Below, piece after piece: positions 15,988-24,387 of a stretch of DNA of 64,000 nucleotides. Within the stretch, counting starts at the first letter, position 1; each line of letters begins with the position of its first letter. The notes below the pieces were generated by a model. The model was not told the DNA's origin and did no database searches. It saw nothing but the letters and a program-made list of their open reading frames with translations. The position numbers and the translations under genes are program-made. The DNA is from Bacillota bacterium (lineage in GTDB: Bacteria > Bacillota > Clostridia > Lachnospirales > Cellulosilyticaceae), in the NCBI GenBank assembly GCA_023436395.1, contig JAEZJJ010000066.1:34796-98795 (forward strand), given 5' to 3'.

Positions 15988-16042
15988 AGGTTGCCTTTGC
16001 GGTTTCACTAAAAGGTGAGAGCATGTTTGCTGTAAGCAACCT
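15988..16042 (-). ncRNA. Short Y-RNA-like RNA, array B unit 1
   Basis: 55 nt, the first unit after the promoter: AGGTTGC pairs with GCAACCT, with a TTACAGC box in the 5' bulge and an inner hairpin TCAC-CTTTTA-GTGA. It is the array B counterpart of unit A1. Confidence 0.72.
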
Positions 16043-16044
16043 TA

Positions 16045-16097
16045 TGAGTATAGTATATGATGAAATCTTTAAAATATCATGAAAAAATTGTTGCGAG
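16045..16097 (-). promoter_or_regulatory. Array B promoter with shared activator box
   Basis: On the minus strand: CTCGCAA-CAA-TTTTTTCATGA (16077-16097), 19 bases, -10 hexamer TATACT (16052-16057), with a predicted start at 16045, 3 bases before unit B1. It matches the array A and rtcB promoters in box sequence and spacing. Confidence 0.75.
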
Positions 16098-16101
16098 TTG
16101 C

Positions 16102-17088
16102 TTATTGTTGTGTTTTGAAGAGTAAAAACTGCTTTTTGATACGTTCCTTAAATTGATTTTTAATATGAGTAGGTCCAAGAATCTTAATAATAGGACCAAA
16201 TGAGATAAGAATATTGATTAGTTCTTCCTCATCAAAAGGATAATAGAAGAGTTGGACAAGGCAAGTATGGGTTTCTTCATTAAACTCTGTAATCCTTTCA
16301 TAATTTGAAAGATGCATAAAGGCACGATCAAACCCCTTTCTCTCATTACTAAGTTCGAAAAAAATAGGCTCCTTACATTTATAAGCTTTAACAATGCCCT
16401 CAATTTGTGTAGGGTCAAAATAGTTATTCATTGGTGTTATTGCTGTAATTGTACGGAGATTAATACGTATAACAGTATGGGATAGAATAGGATTTTCTGA
16501 AACACCGATAAGATGAAAAGAATCTTGCGTCATACGGTATTCTAATTTATAGCCTGCAACAGTAGTAGTTATACATTCACTTTCCTCGTTGGTATAAGAG
16601 ATTTTCATATATTCATGATGATGCAGATAGTTGGAAATGCTTCTAAATAGATGAATGTAGTCTTGGTTTGTAAAGTCCGTATCAAGAGAAGCTTGGTGAA
16701 TAGGGTGTATAGTTTCAGGAAGAAATAAAGGTTCCACATTTCTAAGGACTTTCTTCAGTTGGTAAAGTTCATCTTCATCTAGAAATAAATGAATCTTAGG
16801 ATCTAAGGTTAAAGTTTTTAACCAAGATTTCTGAGTTTGAGTTAGAAATGTGATAGGTGGATTTTGAAGTACACTATAATAAGTAGTATTTTCTTTATGT
16901 AATAAGTGATAACCCTCATCTGTTTGGCTAGTAAGCAAAGGAAGTAAAACTGTAGGAGTTTCTAAAAAGCCTTCCGTTGTAATGATTTTTCTGAGGGTGG
17001 AGATATCTGCTCCTTCTTCTGAAATGGAAGACAGAATGTGATTTACTAAAGTATAGTATTTGCTATGTAGTTCATTAAATAATGACAT
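16102..17088 (-). CDS. WYL-domain regulator, second of pair
   Basis: A 328-residue protein related to WYL-family regulators: a helical N-terminal part, then a divergent WYL core (about 180-250, EYRMTQDSFHLIGVSE...VIRINL) and a C-terminal WCX-like extension (ELSNERKGFDRAF...ILISFGPIIKILGPTHIKNQF). The WYL triad is poorly conserved. It starts at the ATG at 17088 behind AGGAGG; it overlaps the upstream WYL gene by 14 bases. WYL domains sense ligands, nucleotides or nucleic acids in stress and defence systems. It is the best candidate, with its partner, for binding the shared promoter box. Confidence 0.75.
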   Translation of the reverse strand: MSLFNELHSKYYTLVNHILSSISEEGADISTLRKIITTEGFLETPTVLLPLLTSQTDEGYHLLHKENTTYYSVLQNPPITFLTQTQKSWLKTLTLDPKIHLFLDEDELYQLKKVLRNVEPLFLPETIHPIHQASLDTDFTNQDYIHLFRSISNYLHHHEYMKISYTNEESECITTTVAGYKLEYRMTQDSFHLIGVSENPILSHTVIRINLRTITAITPMNNYFDPTQIEGIVKAYKCKEPIFFELSNERKGFDRAFMHLSNYERITEFNEETHTCLVQLFYYPFDEEELINILISFGPIIKILGPTHIKNQFKERIKKQFLLFKTQQ

Positions 17089-18340
17089 TTTCATCCTCCT
17101 CATAATAAGTATACATCGTAGTAATGTCCCTTTTAAAACGGCCAAGAACTTCTTTGTTGGTACAGTCAATCCAAAGAATACGTCCTATAAACTGTCTGAG
17201 CCAAGGAACCATTTCATTTGCCTCTAGCACTTGGATAGTATAAGAAAAAGTATTAGGGCTAGTACGTATAAGTTTACCTTCCTTATGAAAGGTTTCTATA
17301 TGATGAATGAGTGGCTTTTCAGAAGTCTCATCAATGTTTAAAGATAATTCCCAAGTGTCTAAAGTGGCAGGGGCATCCATAGTTTTAAAGGAAACACCCC
17401 AACTACTACCAAGTAAGATATTAATAATAGAGAGCTTTTGAGAAAAGTTTTTATCAATGTTTTCTAAAATGGAGACAGCTACGACACGATCTAGGCGAAA
17501 GAATTTATACGCTCTAGCATGATAGTCATATGCCATAACATAACGTCTACCTTGCCCCACATTATCTACTATTTTAAGGGGAAGAATAGTACTTGTCTTT
17601 GATCTGGCATGTGTAAGTTCTACTTGTTTATGCTGAGTAATGGCTGATAAGAGTTGATACAGAATAATATCATCAAGTGTATGGCTAAAGTGAATATCTC
17701 TAAAGGCAAAGTAAGACTTGAAGTCTGGATATTGCTCTAAAATAAAATGACCTAAAATACCCAAGGGGGCAACATTTTGATAAAAGGTAAGGGCATGATT
17801 AAGTGCAGTCATAGTATGTTCAGGTAAAAGGCCAAGAGGTGAAGGGATAAGACGATAATACAGTAGTTTTCCTTCTCGAATCTCTTCTATGAGACCTATT
17901 GAAACATATTCAGTTAGTTTAAGACGTAGGGTACGATTATCAAGGATTTTATCTAGTTCAAATTGATCCAGATAGTTGGAAAGAAGTAGCTCATAGAGTT
18001 CTGTAAGCGTGAGCCTAGTATATGATTGGAGTAAATCCAAGAGTATGAAGTGAAGCATAATATCATTTTTAGTAAAGCTTTTAGTCTTGAAACCTTCAAA
18101 AAGTGGATTGGAAGATAGGAGCATACTATCAAAATGAATAGATAACTTTTTTCCACTAGCAGAAGTCTGCTCATCTATATAATGCCCTAAATAGCTTTGG
18201 ATACGTCTACGTTCATTATCATAAGTGCGTGCACTCTTATGGGTGAAATCTTCTCTTGTTTTACAACCATAGATTGCAAAAATCCGCATGTATTCTCTAA
18301 TCTTATCAAAGTTCTTGATAAGCTCATTAAAGATAGCCAT
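17075..18340 (-). CDS. WYL-domain transcriptional regulator, first of pair
   Basis: A 421-residue protein with an N-terminal winged-helix-like region (about 75-170), a WYL domain (about 235-300, with RRYVMAYDYHARAYKFFRLDRVV: the YxxxY and FRLDR positions are typical) and a WCX C-terminal extension (about 330-405, ending ...VPWLRQFIGRILWIDC). It is divergent from rtcB across 232 bp. The start ATG follows TTAAGGAGG. In other bacteria rtc loci are often controlled by RtcR; here this WYL pair takes that place. That it activates the three box-bearing promoters is inference. Confidence 0.82.
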   Translation of the reverse strand: MAIFNELIKNFDKIREYMRIFAIYGCKTREDFTHKSARTYDNERRRIQSYLGHYIDEQTSASGKKLSIHFDSMLLSSNPLFEGFKTKSFTKNDIMLHFILLDLLQSYTRLTLTELYELLLSNYLDQFELDKILDNRTLRLKLTEYVSIGLIEEIREGKLLYYRLIPSPLGLLPEHTMTALNHALTFYQNVAPLGILGHFILEQYPDFKSYFAFRDIHFSHTLDDIILYQLLSAITQHKQVELTHARSKTSTILPLKIVDNVGQGRRYVMAYDYHARAYKFFRLDRVVAVSILENIDKNFSQKLSIINILLGSSWGVSFKTMDAPATLDTWELSLNIDETSEKPLIHHIETFHKEGKLIRTSPNTFSYTIQVLEANEMVPWLRQFIGRILWIDCTNKEVLGRFKRDITTMYTYYEEDENVII

Positions 18341-18478
18341 GAATTTTCCTCCTTAATAAGTGAATGAAACTTCTCTATAATTATTGACTTCTAATGAAGA
18401 ATGAGTGAATGACAAAGAGAATTCATTAGTTGGAAATTTAATTATATCATAATACAAAATTAAACACATTTAAAATAA

Positions 18479-18531
18479 ATCGTAATAATTTTTTCATGAT
18501 ATTAAAAAGGGAGGGTGTTAGTATAAGGACA
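18479..18531 (+). promoter_or_regulatory. rtcB promoter with shared activator box
   Basis: ATCGTAA-TAA-TTTTTTCATGA (18479-18499), 19 bases, -10 hexamer TAGTAT (18519-18524), start about 18531. It has the same box and spacing as the two RNA array promoters. There is no sigma-54 signature. Confidence 0.75.
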
Positions 18532-18572
18532 TAGGGCGAGGACCTTAAATCTAAATAAAGAAAAGAGGAAAG

Positions 18573-19811
18573 ATGATGTTTGTGATCTATGAAAAAGAAA
18601 AGACAAAGGCACCAATTAAAGTATGGGTAAAAGATAGAGAAAGTATAGAGGAAAGTTGTTTAGAACAAGCATACAATCTTTCTAATTTACCTTTTATTCA
18701 TCAATGGGTGAGCTTAATGCCCGATACACATACAGGTATGGGAATGCCCATTGGAGGTGTTATTGCTACTCAAGATGTAGTCATTCCTCATGCAGTAGGT
18801 AGTGATATTGGATGTGGTATGATTTTTGTAGAGACTAATATAGAAGCAGAGCTATTAAAGTCTGTTCAAACAGGTAATGGGGTATTAATGCAAGCGATCA
18901 TAGGAAGTGTGCAACGTTCAGTACCAGTAGGTAGAGCACATCATAACAAAATGAAGCCCTCTAAAGTAATTGATGAGGCTATGAAAAACATAGAAAAGTA
19001 TATGAAAGCACCAACATTGGTACCTCAAATAGAGGATGCTTACTATCAAATAGGAACCTTAGGTGGAGGGAATCATTTCATAGAGTTTCAAGAAGATGAA
19101 GCAGGTAAAGTTGGCATTATGATTCATACAGGAAGTCGTCATTTTGGTAAGCAGATTGGCGATCATTTCAATCAAATGGCTAAGGATTTGAATCAAACAT
19201 GGTATAGCTCAGTTCCAGAGGAGTATAATCTTGCCTTTTTACCTGCTAAAAGTGAGGAAGGACGACTTTACTTAGAGTATATGAATCTTGCATTAGACTT
19301 TGCAGAGGAAAATAGAGAGAAAATATTAGAGGCTGTTATGGAGTCAGTGAGTACTTTAGTAAAAAAACATTGCGATATAGATGTTGTATATACCAATAAG
19401 ATTAATGTACATCATAACTATGCAGCTATGGAGATTCATTACGGCAGAAATGTGTGGGTACATCGTAAGGGAGCTATTAGGGCAGGAGTAGGAGAAAAAG
19501 GAATTATTCCAGGAGCTATGGGGTCTTATAGCTATATTGTAGAAGGAAAGGGGAATCCAGAAAGCTTTGAGTCGTGTTCTCATGGAGCGGGAAGGGTGTA
19601 TTCTCGAACTGAAGCTAAAAAAAATTACTCAGTAGAAAAGGTCATGTGTGATTTAAAGGATCAACAGGTTATTTTAGGGAAGAAGAATAAGAAAGATGTG
19701 GCAGAGGAATGTCGTTTTGCTTATAAAAATATTGATGAGGTAATTGAGAATCAATTAGATTTAATTACACCCATTAAAAAGCTAAAAACAATAGGCGTAA
19801 TTAAAGGATGA
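18573..19811 (+). CDS. rtcB: RtcB RNA ligase
   Basis: A 412-residue RtcB of the shorter bacterial type. RtcB is a Mn2+/GTP-dependent ligase that joins RNA 3'-phosphate or 2',3'-cyclic phosphate ends to 5'-OH ends. Visible motifs: DTHTGMGMPIGGV (51-63), DIGCGM (78-83, metal ligands), GGGNHFIEF, IHTGSRHFG, HNYA, PGAMGSYSYI and SHGAGR, whose His is guanylylated. Two adjacent ATGs follow AGAGGAAAG. It shares its promoter box with the two tRNA-mimic arrays and is followed by a strong terminator. Archease and RtcA are absent from the window. Confidence 0.96.
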   Translation: MMFVIYEKEKTKAPIKVWVKDRESIEESCLEQAYNLSNLPFIHQWVSLMPDTHTGMGMPIGGVIATQDVVIPHAVGSDIGCGMIFVETNIEAELLKSVQTGNGVLMQAIIGSVQRSVPVGRAHHNKMKPSKVIDEAMKNIEKYMKAPTLVPQIEDAYYQIGTLGGGNHFIEFQEDEAGKVGIMIHTGSRHFGKQIGDHFNQMAKDLNQTWYSSVPEEYNLAFLPAKSEEGRLYLEYMNLALDFAEENREKILEAVMESVSTLVKKHCDIDVVYTNKINVHHNYAAMEIHYGRNVWVHRKGAIRAGVGEKGIIPGAMGSYSYIVEGKGNPESFESCSHGAGRVYSRTEAKKNYSVEKVMCDLKDQQVILGKKNKKDVAEECRFAYKNIDEVIENQLDLITPIKKLKTIGVIKG

Positions 19812-19858
19812 TCATAAAATAGGAGACTACAAAAGGGACTGTAAACCTTGAGTTAATG

Positions 19859-19914
19859 TAAAATGACCTGAATAAGGTAGATTTAAAAATCTAACTTATT
19901 CAGGTCATTTTCAT
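19859..19914. terminator. Strong bidirectional terminator
   Basis: AAAATGACCTGAATAAG with its complement forms a 17 bp stem, extended by TAGATTT/AAATCTA, between rtcB and the convergent glycosyltransferase gene. Confidence 0.88.
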
Positions 19915-19983
19915 TTCTTGATTTATATTACCTTTTGAAATAGAGATACTATTATTCTCTGATGAGTTTTGAAAATAAAAACC

Positions 19984-21423
19984 TTAGTGCGTATTAGATA
20001 TAGGTTTGAACCCATCTAGGCTTATTTGATAAGCATAGATACAAAAAGCAATGTATCCCAGCACTTGTAATAAGGATAAGACAAATACAAAAGGCATATT
20101 TGAATAGAGATAAGTAGCTCTCAGCACAAGGCTCATATTTAGTGTTTGTAGAATGCTAAAGTATACTAAGAAGATAAAGGTCGTCTTTTTAGGCACATAG
20201 AGATAAGCAATAAAGAGACAGATAAGAGCAGGGAATATATACCTTTCATGCATATGATGGCCTAAAGTAAAGATGCCTAAAATCATTAGGGCTCCGTATA
20301 GTGCAAAGTTAGCTTTAGACTTATCTTTATAGGCCAAGTAGAAGGTATAGACTAATGAAAGAAATATGCCTATTGCACCTAGCAATTTGTAGCTTATACC
20401 CAAAAACGTCTGGGCATCAGAAATCCAGAGGCCATTAATAAGTGACATCAGATTGATAGCATTAACAGAAGCATAAGGATAAGATCCCATAGTTGAAAAG
20501 TATAATTGAACAATCCAAAATGGATCTGATTTAGTTAATAAAAAAGGAAAACAAACCACTAAAAAAAATAATAGTGCCATGCCACCAGAGATAAGCGTAG
20601 AGCGAATAATATCTTTGATAGTACGGCCATTACAGTAGTAGAAGTATCCAATGATAAAAACAGGCCCAAAGAGAAACATTTGAGGCTTAATCAGTAGACC
20701 ACCTACAAAAGCTAGACTCGCCCAAAGTAATTTTTTCTCATAGAAGGCAATGATCATAAGAATGACAAAGAAAGATAGAATGATATCTACTTGCCCCCAT
20801 ACTGCTGAATCAAATATTATGGCAGGATTAAAAAGAAAAAGTCCAGTCAGCAATAAAGGGAATTTAAATTGTTTTTTACAAGCATACCAATAAATTAAGC
20901 CACCTGCTAAAAGGTCGAAGAAGAAGATGGGGAGCTTAAGAATGATGTTATATAAAATTGAAGTTGGGAGTAGCTCAATACTTTTTAGCAATATGCCAAT
21001 AGGCCATAATATAAGCATATAACCAGGTGGATAATCAGCAAAAACTACAGATTCATAGAAGCTACTAGGCCCATACTTAGCCATCCCAAGTGCCCAACCA
21101 CCCCAACATGCCATGTCTGTAGGATGACCTTTATAATTAACAGCCAATATTAAACGAATTAAAAAGGTACCTATAAGTAGAGTAGTTAAAAGCCATGGGT
21201 GAAAATGATGAGAAGTACAATGGGTAGAAGTATCTATATATCTGAGACCGACAAAGCTTATGACTAAATAGATCGTTAAGAAAATAAGAGATAACGTTAC
21301 AACAGATTCAAAGCCTGTGAACATTTGATTAGCACTTGCAAAAATAGGTGTATTAAGGGTTAGTGAAAGAATAAAAATTACTATATAGTGAAGTTTAGAA
21401 TATTGTATTTTGCTATAAAACAT
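19984..21423 (-). CDS. Polytopic GT-C type glycosyltransferase
   Basis: A 479-residue protein with 11-13 membrane segments. The loop after the second segment holds HPTDMACWGGWA and ADYPPGYM, acidic-residue loops typical of GT-C fold mannosyl/glucosyltransferases (DUF2029/GT87 or PIG-M-like), and WGQVDIILS follows. Such enzymes use polyprenyl-phosphate sugars at the outer membrane face. Substrate and acceptor are unknown. It is monocistronic, with both neighbours on the opposite strand. Confidence 0.72.
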   Translation of the reverse strand: MFYSKIQYSKLHYIVIFILSLTLNTPIFASANQMFTGFESVVTLSLIFLTIYLVISFVGLRYIDTSTHCTSHHFHPWLLTTLLIGTFLIRLILAVNYKGHPTDMACWGGWALGMAKYGPSSFYESVVFADYPPGYMLILWPIGILLKSIELLPTSILYNIILKLPIFFFDLLAGGLIYWYACKKQFKFPLLLTGLFLFNPAIIFDSAVWGQVDIILSFFVILMIIAFYEKKLLWASLAFVGGLLIKPQMFLFGPVFIIGYFYYCNGRTIKDIIRSTLISGGMALLFFLVVCFPFLLTKSDPFWIVQLYFSTMGSYPYASVNAINLMSLINGLWISDAQTFLGISYKLLGAIGIFLSLVYTFYLAYKDKSKANFALYGALMILGIFTLGHHMHERYIFPALICLFIAYLYVPKKTTFIFLVYFSILQTLNMSLVLRATYLYSNMPFVFVLSLLQVLGYIAFCIYAYQISLDGFKPISNTH

Positions 21424-21603
21424 AGAAGGACTCCTTACTGTTAAACATAATAAAAACTAACTTATATTACCATATGAATGGGCATCATAGAATGATTAAA
21501 ATGTAAATATTTATAAAAATAGGGATGCAAATATTTCATTTTTCATAGTAATAGAACTTCCTATATTTTAATTATACCCAATCCTAAATGTATTAAAAAA
21601 TGA

Positions 21604-21651
21604 TTGACAATTTACAAAATAATGCTAATATAAAAATGAATAGTAAATTCA
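21604..21651 (+). promoter_or_regulatory. Promoter and operator of the TetR gene
   Basis: TTGACA (21604-21609), 16 bases, TAATAT (21626-21631). TGAAT-AGTAA-ATTCA (21637-21651) lies over the predicted start and fits an autorepressor site. Confidence 0.6.
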
Positions 21652-21667
21652 CTTTTGGAGAGGGAAT

Positions 21668-22258
21668 ATGGCACAATATAAAAAGAATGAAGTTAAAGAT
21701 AAGATTGATCAAGCTGCAATGGAGGTATTTTCGAAAAAAGGATATCAGAATACAAAAATAGCAGATATCGCAGAAAAAGCTGGGATTTCAGTAGGGAATG
21801 TATATCGTTACTATAAGGGTAAAGAAGAAATTTTGTGTGAACTCATACCTGGGGATTTTTTACAACAGTTACAGGAAGCATTAAATAAAAAACTTTGCTC
21901 ATGGAAGGGTGATGATGAATCAAATGGTCATTTCTTAGCCAGTATACAATTTATCGAACTGCTAGTGGAGAAGAAAGAACAATTGGCTATTTTGATTGCA
22001 GGTTGTGAGGGAACAGAATATTCAAATTTCAAAGATCAAATAATTAATTATATGACAAATCTTTTCCTTAGTAGATATGCAGGAAAACTTAAGTTTGATA
22101 GTATGAAGAACAAAGAAATTATAACACTCATATATGAGAAACATTTTGAAATGATGGCAGAAGTTTTTAAACTACCAGGTGATAAAAAAGAGTTACAGGA
22201 AAAAATAATGGTAATCAATGGTTATCATGTCAAAGGCATAACAAGCCTTATTCAATAA
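21668..22258 (+). CDS. TetR/AcrR family regulator
   Basis: 196 residues. The N-terminal helix-turn-helix (AMEVFSKKGYQNTKIADIAEKAGISVGNVYRYYKGKEEIL) is a textbook TetR domain; the C-terminal part is a divergent ligand domain. It begins at the ATG after GGAGAGGG and is followed after 13 bases by a flavoprotein gene, so the two form an operon. The flavoprotein is probably its target. Confidence 0.9.
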   Translation: MAQYKKNEVKDKIDQAAMEVFSKKGYQNTKIADIAEKAGISVGNVYRYYKGKEEILCELIPGDFLQQLQEALNKKLCSWKGDDESNGHFLASIQFIELLVEKKEQLAILIAGCEGTEYSNFKDQIINYMTNLFLSRYAGKLKFDSMKNKEIITLIYEKHFEMMAEVFKLPGDKKELQEKIMVINGYHVKGITSLIQ

Positions 22259-22271
22259 AGGAGAAAATGAA

Positions 22272-22889
22272 ATGAAACTATTAGTTGTAAGTGCAAGTGC
22301 AAAACAAGGTGGAACAGTCAACACAGTCTGTAAAAAATTACTTGAAGGTGCAGAAAGTGTAGGGCATGATACCGAAATCATAAATCTTCATGATTATCAT
22401 ATGAAGCATTGTATAGGGTGTATGCAATGCACCAAGACAAAGCAGTGCATACTCAAAGATGATTTTGACGTACTGTTTGAAAAAGTAAAAGAAGCAGACT
22501 ACATCATTCTAGGTTCCCCCATTTATTGCCATAACGTAGCGGGGATAATGAAAGATTTTTTGGATAGAAGTTGTTTTGCTGTAACGCCTTATGTTGAGAT
22601 ACAGCAGGAAGATAAATTATTTGATAAACTAAAACGTGGCATTAGGTATCTTGATGGATTTAAAAATAATGCGCCCTTTAAGACAAAAAAACTCATTACA
22701 GTTTTGGCTTGCAGTAATCCTATTTCTGATTTTAAAGAGGCAGATACACAGATTAAAAAATTTGCAGAAGAGATGGGAATAAAGAGAATTCAAAAAGTAC
22801 GTTGTGCAGATACGCTTTTTAGACTTAACCCAAAGTCTATAGATAAGATATATAAGAGGGCATTTGCTATGGGAGCAAATATAAAATAG
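22272..22889 (+). CDS. Flavodoxin-family NAD(P)H-dependent FMN reductase
   Basis: A 205-residue flavodoxin-like protein: the FMN phosphate loop SASAKQGGTVNTVC at the N-terminus, GSPIYCHNVAGIMKDFLDR for the flavin ring, and a cysteine cluster, CIGCMQCTKTKQC (about 47-59), as in iron-sulfur flavoproteins and related reductases. It may reduce quinones, aromatic compounds or disulfides. It is co-transcribed with the TetR gene. The family is sure, the substrate is not. Confidence 0.85.
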   Translation: MKLLVVSASAKQGGTVNTVCKKLLEGAESVGHDTEIINLHDYHMKHCIGCMQCTKTKQCILKDDFDVLFEKVKEADYIILGSPIYCHNVAGIMKDFLDRSCFAVTPYVEIQQEDKLFDKLKRGIRYLDGFKNNAPFKTKKLITVLACSNPISDFKEADTQIKKFAEEMGIKRIQKVRCADTLFRLNPKSIDKIYKRAFAMGANIK

Positions 22890-22990
22890 ACATAAAGAAA
22901 GGTTGTAATATTGAATGTATTTATATACAGCTAATACATAATTCTTACTTTTAAATTCGTGTAAGAGTATATATAAACAAATAAGTAATA

Positions 22991-23048
22991 GTCTATACTA
23001 TGAAAAGGCAAGTGCTATGGTTAGCGCTTGCCTTTTCATAGTATAGAC
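22991..23048. terminator. Very long hairpin, probable bidirectional terminator
   Basis: Two 26-base arms (22991-23016 and 23023-23048) are complementary with one G-T pair and enclose only six bases. It lies between the convergent flavoprotein and histidine kinase genes. There is no T-run directly after the stem, so a relic of a mobile element is possible. Confidence 0.55.
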
Positions 23049-23088
23049 CACCAGATTTATTTTGGGACTCATCTTCTTGTCCTTTCAT

Positions 23089-24387
23089 CTAGGGTTTGAG
23101 GAGGGGAAGGAGCAATTTAAAAGCACAACCACCATCAGGGGAATCAGTTAGGCTAAGTCTGCCACCATGCAACCTTAGGATTTCATGAGCAATGCTTAAT
23201 CCTAGACCATAGTGAGTATCACTGGTCCTAGAGACATCTAATTTATAAAAACGTTTAAATACTTTTGCTTTTGCTTCATCAGGGATACCAGGTCCATTAT
23301 CAAGGACACCTAATTCAATACTATCCTTAGAAATGTTAAGGGTTAAAGTAATCTGGGTACCAATGGGGGTATAGGACATGGCGTTATCAATTAAAATGGA
23401 AAGCACTTGTTCAATACGTTGCTTATCAAGTAGCAGTGGTTCTAAGATTGAGCCTGGCAGTTCTATATCTAATTTTTGATGATGTGCTTCGACTAAAGGT
23501 AAGAAACGGTCATAAACTTCTAAAAGAAGAGTATCTACTTCAACTGGCTGTTTATTGATGGACCATTTTCCGGAATCTGCTCGTGCTAAAACAAGTAAGT
23601 CACCTATGAGCCTTGAAAGGTGGTTGCATTCATGATGAATTGTATTAAGTCCCTGTTGCTCAGGGGCACTTTTAGTTTCCAGCATTTCCTCAGTAACCGC
23701 TTGGATGACTGCTACAGGAGAACGCAGTTCATGAGAAGCAGCAGCTACAAAGTCAATTTGCTCCTGCCGGCTGACTTTAACAGGTTTAATAGCTTTACCA
23801 GCAAACCACCAGCTAAAGAGTCCAAGGAACAATATCCCACAGAGGATAAGACTTATAAAGATTAATCTTAAATGGGAGATCTCAGCATCATCTTGAGCCA
23901 TATCTTTAAGAATAAGAAGTTCATAAGGTTGATCGTTATAGGTCATAACTGTAATACCAACTAGAAAATGTTTTGAAGATTCATAGAGAGAAAAAATAAG
24001 GGGAGCATCCTCTTGTGTCACAACGTAACGGGAAAAAGGGTTAAAGCCATATTGAGAAACACTTATTTTTTTTGCTTTATCAATAAGACTATTTCGCTCA
24101 CTTTTTGAACTATAAGCACCAGAAAATGTGAAAGGCCCATTTTTACTAGAAATTGAAATGATGCAATGATTATCAGCTTCTTGCTTGGCAAGCCAGGTAT
24201 GTGAAATATAAGATTCATCTAGAAGATGTTGGGAGACGTAAGTTAACTGATTCATAAGGGCAAAGCGACTACGTATATTAAGTTCTTTAGCTGAAAAACT
24301 AAAAGCAACAATAGTAATGACTATTAAGATAGTAGCAGTAAACAAGATACAAAGAAGAGTAAGTCTGTTTCTTAGCTTATCTAGCAT
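23089..24387 (-). CDS. Sensor histidine kinase
   Basis: 432 residues: membrane helix (about 10-30), an extracytoplasmic sensor loop, second helix (about 178-198), then HisKA (AAASHELRSPVAVIQAV, phospho-acceptor His) and HATPase_c (N box IDNAMSYTP, G1 DNGPGIPDEA, F and G2 GLGLSIAHEI). There is no HAMP of clear sequence. The start overlaps the response regulator by 11 bases. The pair faces away from the solute-binding protein operon, which it probably controls. Confidence 0.93.
   Translation of the reverse strand: MLDKLRNRLTLLCILFTATILIVITIVAFSFSAKELNIRSRFALMNQLTYVSQHLLDESYISHTWLAKQEADNHCIISISSKNGPFTFSGAYSSKSERNSLIDKAKKISVSQYGFNPFSRYVVTQEDAPLIFSLYESSKHFLVGITVMTYNDQPYELLILKDMAQDDAEISHLRLIFISLILCGILFLGLFSWWFAGKAIKPVKVSRQEQIDFVAAASHELRSPVAVIQAVTEEMLETKSAPEQQGLNTIHHECNHLSRLIGDLLVLARADSGKWSINKQPVEVDTLLLEVYDRFLPLVEAHHQKLDIELPGSILEPLLLDKQRIEQVLSILIDNAMSYTPIGTQITLTLNISKDSIELGVLDNGPGIPDEAKAKVFKRFYKLDVSRTSDTHYGLGLSIAHEILRLHGGRLSLTDSPDGGCAFKLLLPLLKP

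Noticed and set aside
15521..16042. CRISPR or simple tandem repeat array
   Set aside because: Units differ in length and sequence; what is conserved is secondary structure and a short box, not a repeat-spacer pattern.
18341..18572. Sigma-54 promoter for rtcB, as in enterobacteria
   Set aside because: No GG-N10-GC type -24/-12 element; a sigma-A-like -10 with the shared upstream box explains the region better.
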